From contig DASXEB010000004.1 of assembly GCA_036490335.1 (NCBI GenBank), positions 186,001 through 250,000 on the forward strand: a stretch of DNA of 64,000 nt, read 5' to 3'. The position numbers were made by a program, and so were the translations under genes. This stretch comes from Palsa-1392 sp036490335. GTDB taxonomy: Bacteria > Verrucomicrobiota > Verrucomicrobiia > Chthoniobacterales > UBA10450. The stretch's first letter is position 1. Each line of letters begins with the position of its first letter. Below are positions 48,253 to 57,070 of the stretch, one piece after another. A model generated the notes under the pieces. The model worked only from the letters and a program-made list of their open reading frames with translations, ran no database searches and was not told the origin of the DNA.

Positions 48253-49269
48253 TTAGTAGAACGCGATCGGTTGCGCCGGCCACGTGTAAAGCGGTTTCGT
48301 AAAATTGTAACTCCTTTTCGCCATGTCATCGAGTCCGCGCATAATCGCGTCGCAGACGATTTCGGGTGGCGGCTGCGCGGAATCGTTAGCCGCGATGTAG
48401 ATCGGCACACGAAATGGGTTCCAGCGCAGGCTGAAGTCGATTCTCCATTGATCCTGAGCCCACACGATCGTCGGTTTCCCGCAAAGATTCGCCAGGTGCA
48501 TCGGTCCGCTGTTCTCTCCCGCGACCGCTCGCGCCGCTGAGATTGCCGCTACCGTCTCTTTCAGGTCGATCGTGCGCAGGTCATCGCTCCCCGGCGGACA
48601 ATAAGAGTAATCGGGATGCCCGATGCAGCCGTTCGTTAGGCCATGATCGCGACAGCGCGCAACGAGCACGTCGGCCAGATCGGGCGAATAATTTTTCTGA
48701 TGGTCATAACCCTCCTTGCGAACAGCGCGGAAATGAAAAAGGACATCGCAACTTTTTTCCGCCGGCGTCTCCTCGAGCAGACGAAACTGCTGGCCCCACA
48801 TCCGCCGATGATATTGCGTGCAGAGCAATCGCGGGTCGAACTGATCGTAGTCCTCCAGGGCAATTCGGCGCGCCAGGTCGGTCGCCATGCGCTGCGCCGT
48901 CGCGGGATCGGTTCGTCCATAGCCATAGCCGGCTGTTTTCAAATCCAGCTTATGATAATGCACCTCACACTCTTCGTAGAGATAATCGCGGCCTGGGTAA
49001 GTGAGCACGTGCACTCGTTCGTAATGCGGCCGCCGCGCCCTGACGAAACCCTGCCACTGCATCAATTCGTATCCAAATTCGCCGGCGAAAGGCCCGGCGA
49101 TCAGGTTCCGTTTCGGGGCAAATTTTTGCCGGAGGCAGGGAATGAAATTGGCCAGCTTCTCCGTCGTCGTGTAGCGATGGGAAACTATCGCGTCACCCCC
49201 GACGTTGGCCTTTAGCGCCTGCTCGCCCTCAGCGGCCGTTTGCTGCCTCCCATCCTTTCGGTTGGACAT
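48253..49269 (-). CDS. Glycosyltransferase family 9-like protein
   Basis: A 338-residue protein. The C-terminal part has the GT9/heptosyltransferase-like donor site AVAGENSGPMHLANLCGKPTIVWA. The N-terminal part (NLIAGPFAGEFGYELMQWQGFVRARRPHYERVHVLTYPG) resembles GT-B proteins in surface-glycan loci. Specificity unknown. Start at 49269 is preferred; 5 bp separate it from the upstream methyltransferase. Confidence 0.7.
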   Translation of the reverse strand: MSNRKDGRQQTAAEGEQALKANVGGDAIVSHRYTTTEKLANFIPCLRQKFAPKRNLIAGPFAGEFGYELMQWQGFVRARRPHYERVHVLTYPGRDYLYEECEVHYHKLDLKTAGYGYGRTDPATAQRMATDLARRIALEDYDQFDPRLLCTQYHRRMWGQQFRLLEETPAEKSCDVLFHFRAVRKEGYDHQKNYSPDLADVLVARCRDHGLTNGCIGHPDYSYCPPGSDDLRTIDLKETVAAISAARAVAGENSGPMHLANLCGKPTIVWAQDQWRIDFSLRWNPFRVPIYIAANDSAQPPPEIVCDAIMRGLDDMAKRSYNFTKPLYTWPAQPIAFY

Positions 49270-49274
49270 CGTGA

Positions 49275-49991
49275 TCACTTGCAACCGTCGGACAACCTGC
49301 GCGCGAACCGTCGCGGCAGCAGGCGCAGACAGAATTCGCAGACGGAGGAGGGGAGCCAGGTCGCGGCGATTTCAGCCGGGTTGCAGCGCATCTTCCAGAG
49401 AGCGACATCGGCTGCCCGTTTGCTTTCGCGCGAAGGCTTCAACGCAATTTTTCGAGCGCTTAAAAGGCCGACGTCGCTGATGCCGTGGAGCTGCACCTCC
49501 CAGTTATCCAATCGCGAGAGATAAGGGACAAGCCATTTCCCTTTCCGCATTCGGGCGTCGTGCGCGAGGATTTGACCGCCAATAGGAATGAAGGGATCGA
49601 GCAGGCGCAACTCCGCCATCTGCTCGCCCGGATTATTTCCGCCATCGAGAAAGGCGAGATCGACCTGCGCTCCCTGCCCAAGCTCACGCAGCCACGGCGG
49701 AATCACTTTCTCAGAAATCCCAAAAAGCGGCGTGAAACGGTGGAGCGTTTCCGGAGCGGCCGCGCGCAGGTTCGCCAGCATCTGATCGTAAATCGAGCGG
49801 TCCGCTTCGATTCCCCAGAGATGACCGCGGCTATTTTTTTCGAGCGCGCGAAGGATGTGCACAGTGCTTCCGCCACCGAGCCATGTCCCCACTTCCAGCA
49901 CGATCTCGGGCGGAGTGGGCGCCCCCGTAATGGCGCGAGTCAGCAGGGCGCGCTCTTCGGCATTAAGCTGGCCGGCAATCTCTGTCGTCAC
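49275..49991 (-). CDS. Class I SAM-dependent methyltransferase (CmcI-like)
   Basis: A 238-residue Rossmann-fold methyltransferase: EIVLEVGTWLGGGSTVHIL (SAM motif I), LWGIEADRSIYDQML, and VDLAFLDGGNNPGEQMAELRLLDPFI (motif II/III and likely metal-binding Asp). Similar enzymes O-methylate sugars. The start is GTG at 49991, overlapping the TGA of the upstream glycosyltransferase remnant (GTGA). Confidence 0.82.
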   Translation of the reverse strand: MTTEIAGQLNAEERALLTRAITGAPTPPEIVLEVGTWLGGGSTVHILRALEKNSRGHLWGIEADRSIYDQMLANLRAAAPETLHRFTPLFGISEKVIPPWLRELGQGAQVDLAFLDGGNNPGEQMAELRLLDPFIPIGGQILAHDARMRKGKWLVPYLSRLDNWEVQLHGISDVGLLSARKIALKPSRESKRAADVALWKMRCNPAEIAATWLPSSVCEFCLRLLPRRFARRLSDGCK

Positions 49992-50237
49992 GATTTTGTG
50001 GCGAGGGCTATGCCCCGCGAAATAACCTCGCGGTAGCTCCCAACGTGCCGTTCTGCGATCACATCAGGATGATAACGCATCCCCATTTTCTTGCGCAGCT
50101 CTTTTCGATAAAGACGGTCGCGTTCGAGCTATCGCTGTCGCCCTCAACTAGTGGCTTTCATCCTTCCAACGAAATAATCCTGCGCCTTCCAGTCGTCGAG
50201 AATATTGGAAACACCCCGTACCCGGACATCTGGAGCG
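49988..50237 (-). pseudogene. Glycosyltransferase 3'-end remnant
   Basis: The last 40 codons read KKMGMRYHPDVIAERHVGSYREVISRGI and match the C-terminus of the intact neighbour at 50632 (RMRYHPDVIAAQHVGIYREVISQGP). Nucleotide resemblance continues upstream to about 50237 but the frame meets a TAG and then gives way to array C. It is the tail of a lost, divergent paralogue formerly coupled to the methyltransferase. Confidence 0.75.
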
Positions 50238-50269
50238 GGTGCCGCGGCACTTGTCGGCGACAATCCTCG

Positions 50270-50612
50270 CAATATGGCAGGATGATCTTGTCATGTGGCG
50301 CGTTGATCGGGCCATGTGTCAGGATGGCTTCGTCATATGGCGCAATCCTTCCGCCATGTGGCGGCGTCATTTCGTCATGTGACGCCATGATTTTGACATA
50401 TGGCAAAGGCGTCTTGCCATGTGGCGCCATCCTTTTGCCATGTGTCGAAATGGATCTGACATGTGTCGCGAAGCGTCTGCCATGTGGCCGAATGATCTTG
50501 ACGTATGGCAAAGGCATCTTGCCAAGTGGCGCCATCGTTTTGCCATGTGGTGAAATGATTTTGCCGTATGCCGAATTGGCTTGGCCATAAGGCGGGATGG
50601 TCCTGCCACGCG
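50270..50612. repeat. Degenerate 21-bp tandem array C
   Basis: Fifteen consecutive units of exactly 21 bp starting at 50292, 50313, 50334 and so on to 50586, preceded by one 22-bp unit and followed by a truncated one. Approximate unit CATGTGGCGCNATGATCTTG. CATGTGGC is the best kept part; some units hold TGGCGCCA. Individual units differ at a third or more of positions but no indel occurs. It lies between the glycosyltransferase remnant and the 3' end of the intact glycosyltransferase. Confidence 0.9.
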
Positions 50613-50631
50613 AAAAAGGAATCGATTCATT

Positions 50632-51801
50632 CTAGTTGAGACGCGGTCCAGGGCCCTGAGAGATGACTTCCCGGTAAATTCCGACGTGCTGTGCTGCGAT
50701 TACGTCGGGATGATAACGCATTCGCATTTCCTGCGCTGCCGTTTTTGGCAAAGGAGCGCTGCTTTCGAGCCATCGGCTAATCGCACTTATTAGCGACTTC
50801 TCATCTTCCAAGGCAAATAATTCCGCGCCCTCCACACCTTCCGCGATGTCAGGGACACCGCCGGTCCGAACGCCGAAGAATTTCAAATTGCGCGACAACG
50901 CTTCCGCCACCACGAGGCCGAATGATTCTTCCATGGAGACATGGATAAGAGCTGACGCGCGATCGTAAAGTTCCATCAACTCGTCGAGGTTGCCCGGCGT
51001 AACGACGCGCGCGAACCCGCGACCGCCCAGCCCCGCGAGCCGCTCCTGAAATGCTCGCGCGTACGCACTTCGCCCCGGGGGAGGACTTACGAAGACGATT
51101 TCAAAGAGGTCGCCTTCTCGATTCAGTTGCTCGGCCATCTCGAGCAATTCGAGCTGGCGTTTGTAAGGGATGATTCCGCCGACATTCAACAAGATCGGTT
51201 TTTCGGAACGCACTCTCAGCCGGAGCGGCGTATCGAAAAAAGCCGGCCGCAACGCATTCGGGACGCGCCATGTCTGCGCGTTATTTTTGCGGACGAGCTC
51301 CTCGGTGTAGGCGGAATTGCAAAACACGCCGCCGGCGCGCCGCAGCGCGAAGGTCTCGAGCCGGGCCGTCAACCAGAGAAAACTCCCGATCGGCGCGCGC
51401 AAACTTTTCGCCACCTGCCCCATATTGCCATGCACCGTGACGACGTTGGGGAATCCAGAGAGAACGGCGCTGATCGCGCACTCGCGTTCCGTTCCCTGTC
51501 CATGGACAATGTCGGGCTGCAGCTCACGGAGCTTCCTGCGCACCGCTCGCACGCAGCCTTGATAGCCGGTTCGCAGCCATCCGATTTTTGGAACATGGAG
51601 GAGATGAAACCAGGTGTTCTCCGACAGCTTCGCCGGCGCCCGCATCGGTTTTTGGGTGCACGAGATGACGTGCACCTCCAGTTCCGGCCGTTCGGAAAGT
51701 CCACTCAGGATCGCCTCGATTGCCGGACCGAATCGCGGCACAGTTTCCCCGTAGCAGCGCTGATGGTCGCGATTATCTGTCGTGAGAAGCGCGATGCGCA
51801 T
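50632..51801 (-). CDS. Family 4 glycosyltransferase
   Basis: A 389-residue GT-B enzyme. Donor domain: KPILLNVGGIIPYKRQLELLEMAEQL, and HVSMEESFGLVVAEALSRNLKFFGVRTGGVPDIAEGVEGAELF. It starts immediately after the stop of the upstream glycosyltransferase (TGA-ATG adjacent at 51801/51802). Its C-terminus is the relative of the remnant at 49988-50237. Confidence 0.9.
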   Translation of the reverse strand: MRIALLTTDNRDHQRCYGETVPRFGPAIEAILSGLSERPELEVHVISCTQKPMRAPAKLSENTWFHLLHVPKIGWLRTGYQGCVRAVRRKLRELQPDIVHGQGTERECAISAVLSGFPNVVTVHGNMGQVAKSLRAPIGSFLWLTARLETFALRRAGGVFCNSAYTEELVRKNNAQTWRVPNALRPAFFDTPLRLRVRSEKPILLNVGGIIPYKRQLELLEMAEQLNREGDLFEIVFVSPPPGRSAYARAFQERLAGLGGRGFARVVTPGNLDELMELYDRASALIHVSMEESFGLVVAEALSRNLKFFGVRTGGVPDIAEGVEGAELFALEDEKSLISAISRWLESSAPLPKTAAQEMRMRYHPDVIAAQHVGIYREVISQGPGPRLN

Positions 51802-52998
51802 TCAGGTGCCGGTCACGCCCAATTTGCTCCACAAGCTCTCTCGCATCGACGCAGCGTCGAATTCCGTCTTCGCACACCGGATAACTTCAGGGCCGTAACG
51901 TTGCCACACCTTGGTTTCGTTAAACGCCCGGTTCAATTGTTCATCAATATTGCGCGAAGAAAATTCGTCCACTGCGGGACCGAGGTCGTAACTGTTGAGG
52001 AGCCGCGAAATCGTCGAGTCGCGATGCGCGATAGAGATCACGGCAAGGCCGGCCGCAAGGTATGTTGTCACCTTCGCCGGAAGACTAAAGCAGTTGTATT
52101 CTGGATTCGCATTAGTCATTTCCATGGGCGCGAATCCCCAGTCGCAATCGCGAAGCCGCAACGTTAGTTCCTCAGTCGGCACATTTCCGTGCTGGACCAT
52201 GAAGCTAGGGTCGAACCAAACGCGATCCTGGTAGGAATGGGCGCCAAAAAAATGGAGCTCGATCGGCCGCGGCAGCTTTTCGCGGCAGCGCTGAAGACCT
52301 TCGACGAAGAGATGAAGCGATCTTTCGGCAATGATCGTTCCCGCATAGGCGACGCGGATTGTCTGTCCAAGGCGGGGATTTTTCCGACTGAGGTAATCAA
52401 ATTCCTCCGGTTCGACCCCGGCTCGCGAAATGAAATCGGCCTCCTTCCCAGTCTTCGCTCTTAGACGTGCTGCCATTTCCGGAGAAATGGCATCGCGGGA
52501 GTCGCTAGACTGGTAGAGATTTTCGGTTAGCACCTGCCAGCGTTTCGCAATTCTGCGCCCGACGCGCCGCCGGATCGAGGCAATATCGGAGAAATCGTGA
52601 ACCGAAACATGATAACGAAGAGAAAGATTTGGAAGCGCAGCCGCCAGTACCGGGATTGACCATTGATGCGGGATCACCCAGATGACATCCGGCTTAACAG
52701 TCTCAAGCGTCTTGACGAAATGCCGGACAGCGTATCCAACCCAAGCCTTGTCCAGCAGTGCCGCCTTCGAGCGAGCAAATCGAATGTGGGGATAAAGCTT
52801 TCGGGGAATGGAAGCGTAATAATGGGCCGCCAGTCGGCGTTCATCCGCGAGAGGTGCGTCGCAATCGGGAAAAATATTCCACCAAAACAACTCCTCCGTC
52901 GGCCAACCTCGAAGCATTTGCCTAACGACTGTAGGTCCTCCTCCGGGCGCGTTGGGAGAGAACTCAGTCGCGAGTAAAAGGCGCGGGAACTCTTTCAC
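51802..52998 (-). CDS. Glycosyltransferase (GT-B, GT4-like)
   Basis: A 398-residue protein starting with GTG at 52998 (VKEFPRLLLATEFSPNAPGGGP), which overlaps the TGA of the upstream gene as GTGA; the longer open frame overlaps that gene and is not used. IRVAYAGTIIAERSLHLFVEGLQRC and FSLPAKVTTYLAAGLAVISIAHRDSTI are donor-domain features of GT4-like enzymes. Specificity unknown. A motif just inside the N-terminal region is at 52921 (RQML/VVRQ side). Confidence 0.82.
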   Translation of the reverse strand: MKEFPRLLLATEFSPNAPGGGPTVVRQMLRGWPTEELFWWNIFPDCDAPLADERRLAAHYYASIPRKLYPHIRFARSKAALLDKAWVGYAVRHFVKTLETVKPDVIWVIPHQWSIPVLAAALPNLSLRYHVSVHDFSDIASIRRRVGRRIAKRWQVLTENLYQSSDSRDAISPEMAARLRAKTGKEADFISRAGVEPEEFDYLSRKNPRLGQTIRVAYAGTIIAERSLHLFVEGLQRCREKLPRPIELHFFGAHSYQDRVWFDPSFMVQHGNVPTEELTLRLRDCDWGFAPMEMTNANPEYNCFSLPAKVTTYLAAGLAVISIAHRDSTISRLLNSYDLGPAVDEFSSRNIDEQLNRAFNETKVWQRYGPEVIRCAKTEFDAASMRESLWSKLGVTGT

Positions 52999-53846
52999 GA
53001 TTTGGCGCGCCCGCGGCGCTTTCGCCAATGGCGAAGTGCGATCAGAAAGTAGTGAATCCCAGCCGGGAGCGAGGCTGCGGGAATGACTTTGTGCTCGTGA
53101 CGCCAATATTCGCCGAAACTTTTGACGGGCCAGAATAAGAGGCGCCGGATCGCAGTGGTGAAAGGCCTTTGCCGAATTTGTTCCCACCCGAGAGGCCAGC
53201 GAGGATCCTCCCATCGCCAGCATGCGAGATCGGTTGGCTTGCCCAAGAGCGAGACCGCGATCAGGTTTCGCCAGCGGCTCGCTTGCCGCCTCCAAAGCAG
53301 GTTCGCGAAACCGTAAGATTTTCGGCGCGGACGATGTTCCAAAATCTCATTGACCTCTTCCAGCCGGTCCTCCGCGATCGGGGTTTGTTCATTCATCCCA
53401 AAGAAACGAACCCTGTTTTTGTTGAAGAGGAAAATTCTTCCGGCGGGCCAGCGCGTCGTCACAATTTTTCTCCCATTCCACAGAGGCCAAATGCAGGTGT
53501 AACCGGAAACCGATCCCACCGGCTCGGGCGCGGCGATGAAGGATTGCAGCCACCTTTGCAATCCCGCGCTCGGGACTTCGTCGGCATCGAGGCGAAGAAT
53601 CCAATCATGCTTCGCCTGCGACCAGGCGAAGGACCAATGAGCTTCCTGTTGAAACGCGCGCGGCCGCGGAAAGAAGCGACCGCCATGGTTAGCCACCAAT
53701 TGCTCAACACTGCCTTCAGCGCTGATCTGCTCGGGTCCATCGTGTATTACCACCAGATCGCTGTAGCAGCCTTCCGTTCCCGCGAGAAGCCGTTCGAGGA
53801 ACAAACGCTCCCGGTAAAGGCAGACGACAAGTGAAATAGCCGGCAT
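52995..53846 (-). CDS. Family 2 glycosyltransferase (WaaE-like)
   Basis: A 283-residue GT-A protein: ISLVVCLYRERLFLERLLAGTEGCYSDLVVIHDGP, then KHDWILRLDADEVPSAGLQRWLQ with the LDADE metal site, and a membrane-associated basic C-terminus. The pattern resembles LPS core beta-glucosyltransferase WaaE/KdtX. Coupled to the gene downstream. Confidence 0.88.
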   Translation of the reverse strand: MPAISLVVCLYRERLFLERLLAGTEGCYSDLVVIHDGPEQISAEGSVEQLVANHGGRFFPRPRAFQQEAHWSFAWSQAKHDWILRLDADEVPSAGLQRWLQSFIAAPEPVGSVSGYTCIWPLWNGRKIVTTRWPAGRIFLFNKNRVRFFGMNEQTPIAEDRLEEVNEILEHRPRRKSYGFANLLWRRQASRWRNLIAVSLLGKPTDLACWRWEDPRWPLGWEQIRQRPFTTAIRRLLFWPVKSFGEYWRHEHKVIPAASLPAGIHYFLIALRHWRKRRGRAKS

Positions 53847-54309
53847 CAGCGAGAGGAAGTCCTAACTTTTCGACCGCGGAATGGGAAATGCGGTCGCTTC
53901 TTCCTCAGCGATGCACTGCGGCTGATAAGCTTCCCATTCACCTTCGGGTTAGAGTAACTGAAATCTTGTTCTCGACGAGTATGAATTTGCGTCGGGTAAT
54001 CCACTGGTCTTGCGACGGAACAGGTCAATCGTTGCGCGCGACAGACAAAGCGCGCGGGGATTCAACCAAATCTTTCCGCCGTTGGCCTGCGCCAAAATCA
54101 AAGCGTGGAAAACTTCCCGCGAACCAGGTCAACGGTCTACGATTCAGATGGATCGATTATCCGTTTGGTTCCATCGTCGCGCGCTTCGCCTGAACCAAAG
54201 TGGGTCTCACCTAAGAGAATTTTCGCTTTATATGAGGTGTAAGGCCGAGAGTGCGAGGCTCGCACCCACGGTTATGCCGGTGACGACGAAGCTGGCAGAT
54301 CGAACAATA
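53847..54309. other. Intergenic region, 463 bp
   Basis: Both neighbours are on the minus strand. Composition is lower in GC than the genes around it, and no frame resembles a protein family. No repeat array or motif copy is seen. It could hold the promoter of the minus-strand glycosyltransferase block starting at 53846. Confidence 0.5.
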
Positions 54310-55584
54310 TCAATCACGGCGATTATCTGCCCTGGCACGTCGCTCGGCGAGGACCGCGCGGAGTTGGTGGAGGCGAGACCAATAGTATTTCGGTCCGAGC
54401 GCCCACCATTCTCTCGCCGAGTGCCCGAGCTGGTTGGCATCGAGATACCTCGCCGCGCGCCGGGCGGTGGCGAGGTCTTCTTCGGCGTGCGGGTTGGGTT
54501 CCCTCGAGATGGCGAGACGCAAAGCTGTTTCAAGGCGATCGAGCGATCGCTCTGGCGCGGCTAATTCCCGAATGTGGGCTTGAGCGGCCTGGCCGAGTCT
54601 TGCGCGCAGCTCGCCATTGTCCGCAAGGGCGAGGATGGCAGCGGAGATAGTTTCGGGCGTGCTCGCAATAAAGCCGCACTCGCCGTGGCGGACCAGTTCG
54701 ATCTGCGCCTGGTCGCCCCAAGGGGTGGAGTTGGCAATGACTGGCTTGCCGAGGTTCATCGGCTCAGCAATTCCATAGCCGAAGCTTTCACCGATAATCG
54801 AGGTGTGGAGCACCGCGTCGAGGCCGGCAAGTGTAAGGGTCAACTCTTTTTCGTTTGCAGTAGCCGGAAGAATTACAAATCTATCCCGATCTGGAGCGCT
54901 TTGCAGATCTCGGGTCACCTGCGAAGGCGGCTCCCGGAGCAGAAGTTTTATTCGCTGATTCGTGCTCGCGGCGCGACGGAAACCTTGAAGGGCAAGATCG
55001 GTCCATTTGTTTGGCTCCGGCCGCGACAGCCGGCCGAAAAGAATGTCGTGTTCTTCGATACCTAGCTGGCGGCGGAAAAAGACAATCTCGTTTTCGGTGG
55101 GTGCGGAGACAGGGTCGATGGGATAGGTCGCGACGCTGGCATAACGAAAAAAAGTCTCGTCAAGCTTTCTGAACGACCGGCGAACAGCTTGCACGCAACT
55201 CGTCCAGGAGATGAACAAGCGAAAGTTGGTCCATCTGTCGCTTGGGTTTTGCAGTCGACCAAAAATATTCGTTTCAACTAGCGGGATATCCAATGCTCTT
55301 CTGGCCGCTTCGCCGACGACATCTGCCTCCGCAGGGGTACCCGGCGAATGCGAATGGATTACATCCGGCCTAACGTCCAGAAGCAGTTTCGTAACTGTGC
55401 TGACTTTCCAATCGCAGATTACGACCTCGATTCCTGCGCGTTGCAGTTCTGCTTTTCTGGTCCCATCCCGCATCGCAAGAACGATGACTTCGTGTCCGCG
55501 AGATTTGAGCTTGGTTGACCAAGAGCACATCGCTTTCTCGGTTCCGCCCAGTCCGAGAAAGCCGCCGAACTCAAGAATTCTCAT
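54310..55584 (-). CDS. Family 4 glycosyltransferase
   Basis: A 424-residue GT-B enzyme: MRILEFGGFLGLGGTEKAMCSWSTKLKSRGHEV, PDVIHSHSPGTPAEADVVG, DILFGRLSRPEPNKWTDLALQGF, and SIIGESFGYGIAEPMNLGKPVIANSTPWGDQAQIELV. The helical C-terminal 70 residues are extra to the usual fold. Specificity unknown. One base separates it from the acetyltransferase stop region. Confidence 0.9.
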   Translation of the reverse strand: MRILEFGGFLGLGGTEKAMCSWSTKLKSRGHEVIVLAMRDGTRKAELQRAGIEVVICDWKVSTVTKLLLDVRPDVIHSHSPGTPAEADVVGEAARRALDIPLVETNIFGRLQNPSDRWTNFRLFISWTSCVQAVRRSFRKLDETFFRYASVATYPIDPVSAPTENEIVFFRRQLGIEEHDILFGRLSRPEPNKWTDLALQGFRRAASTNQRIKLLLREPPSQVTRDLQSAPDRDRFVILPATANEKELTLTLAGLDAVLHTSIIGESFGYGIAEPMNLGKPVIANSTPWGDQAQIELVRHGECGFIASTPETISAAILALADNGELRARLGQAAQAHIRELAAPERSLDRLETALRLAISREPNPHAEEDLATARRAARYLDANQLGHSAREWWALGPKYYWSRLHQLRAVLAERRARADNRRD

Positions 55585-55585
55585 C

Positions 55586-56209
55586 TCACGCCGGTAGCGT
55601 TTCCGACCCCGGTCGCATCGCTCGGACCGCGGCGGGTACTCCTACGGCGATAGCATAGGCCGGTATGTCTTTGGTGACGACAGCGCCCGCTCCAACGATG
55701 GCTCCTCTTCCGATTGTTACTCCATCTAATATGACGACGTGCGCCCCGATCCAAACGCCATCTTCGATCCTGATCCCTTTAGAGCTGCTTCCCTGTTTGG
55801 AAATGGGAATTTTTGTGTCGATGAAGTTATGGCTGGCAGGATTGAGGTGGCATCCCGTCGCGATCAAAACGTCGCTGCCGATCTCTAATCCCCCCGAGAA
55901 CCCGAACAGATCGGAAAAGTCGCCGACGCATGTCCTTTTACCGATTCGAATTGTTCCGCCTAACGATTGAAGGATGACGAACCGACAAATTGTGCTTTCG
56001 TCATCGATTTCAATTACTCCCTGCGGGTCGGCCAAGACTACGGCACCGCGCAGAAACTGAACCCGATCACCGAGACGAATGCGTCGTGGATGGCTGAACT
56101 TGGTGAGAGATTCCAAGCGAGGAGGCGAATTGACTTGCTTGTTCAGCTTGGAGAACCGGAACCAAAGTCGCCGCGCCCACAAACGGGAAAACAAATATAG
56201 GCTATTCAT
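55586..56209 (-). CDS. Hexapeptide-repeat acyltransferase (WbbJ/LacA-type)
   Basis: A 207-residue left-handed beta-helix protein. Hexapeptide repeats run from about 75 to 190 (IRIGKRTCVGDFSDLFGFSGGLEIGSDVLIATGCHL, IRIEDGVWIGAHVVILDGVTIGRGAIVGAGAVVTKDIPAYAIAVGVPAAV). HNFIDTKIPI contains the catalytic-type His. It probably O-acetylates a sugar of the glycan. A motif at 55959 encodes SLG. Confidence 0.92.
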   Translation of the reverse strand: MNSLYLFSRLWARRLWFRFSKLNKQVNSPPRLESLTKFSHPRRIRLGDRVQFLRGAVVLADPQGVIEIDDESTICRFVILQSLGGTIRIGKRTCVGDFSDLFGFSGGLEIGSDVLIATGCHLNPASHNFIDTKIPISKQGSSSKGIRIEDGVWIGAHVVILDGVTIGRGAIVGAGAVVTKDIPAYAIAVGVPAAVRAMRPGSETLPA

Positions 56210-57069
56210 CGATTGCTCGGCCCAGGCTTTTCGACAAGAACGTAGCAGTTATGTTTTAATACGGCCCTGTTGACGAGTGAAAGTGAAAGCGACGTCTCAA
56301 GAATTCTTCCTCCGCGTTGAGTCAGCCACCACACCAGGTCCTTAAGACGGGGTAGGTGAACGGCGTCGGCGTCGATCGTGTATTCAGTCCCGGCAAGAAT
56401 GCGCGGGGCGAGATTCATCCAGAAGGCTCCCGGCGCGGACGATCTCGCGCGGCGTTTCCAGCGCGGCGCGAGAATGAATAAGTCAGTCAAATGAGTTAAA
56501 GCATCTATCAAGGACATGGAAGCGATCTTGGCACGAAGACGCCTTGGCGTGATCCCGTAATAGAAACTCGGGGGATAGCCTTCGCCATCGACAAAGTCCG
56601 GACAGATCACTCCTATTAGACCGCCGGGGCGACACAGGTCCCAAAGCTTCCTAAGATAGCGCTGTGGGTCGACGACATGCTCAATCGTGTAGAGGCTCGC
56701 AACCAGATCATAAGTCTGTTCAAGCTCAGTTCCCACCGCCACGAAGCGAGCGCGAGGAAACCGCTTCCGATTCTCAGCGAGCAAATCGGGACCATGATCC
56801 ACTCCGGTGTAACTTCCGCCCGCTTTCTCCACATGAGGGCAGAAGTGCGCTGAACCGCAACCTACCTCGATGACGGAAAACCCTGCTCGAACGCGACTCG
56901 CAAGATCGCAATGGAATGGTTGAATCTGGTGAGTGTATTGTGTGGCCGCGCGGTCAGCTTCGAGATAGTAGGACCTCGGCGAAGAGTTATAGTAGGCGGC
57001 AAGGCCTTTCTCTAACTGCGACGCCGTCTCTTCGCGCAAGTCCGCCTGGAGCGATACGCGAATACTCAT
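56206..57069 (-). CDS. Class I SAM-dependent methyltransferase
   Basis: A 287-residue methyltransferase: FSVIEVGCGSAHFCPHVEKAGGSYTGVDHGPDLL (motif I), TYDLVASLYTIEHVVDPQRYLRKLWDLCRPGGLIGVICPDF (motifs II-III), then a C-terminal helical part. Probably acts on a nucleotide sugar or glycan. Start at 57069 is preferred; the longer frame overlaps the upstream flippase. It overlaps the acyltransferase start by 4 bp (ATGA-type). Confidence 0.9.
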   Translation of the reverse strand: MSIRVSLQADLREETASQLEKGLAAYYNSSPRSYYLEADRAATQYTHQIQPFHCDLASRVRAGFSVIEVGCGSAHFCPHVEKAGGSYTGVDHGPDLLAENRKRFPRARFVAVGTELEQTYDLVASLYTIEHVVDPQRYLRKLWDLCRPGGLIGVICPDFVDGEGYPPSFYYGITPRRLRAKIASMSLIDALTHLTDLFILAPRWKRRARSSAPGAFWMNLAPRILAGTEYTIDADAVHLPRLKDLVWWLTQRGGRILETSLSLSLVNRAVLKHNCYVLVEKPGPSNR

Positions 57070-57070
57070 C

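Noticed and set aside
50270..50612. CRISPR array
   Set aside because: There are no conserved repeats alternating with unique spacers; the whole 21-bp unit varies, and no cas genes are nearby. The same applies to arrays A and B.
53888..54564. Plus-strand frames in the 53.9-54.5 kb gap
   Set aside because: They have no similarity to known domains and partly overlap the antisense of a confident glycosyltransferase.
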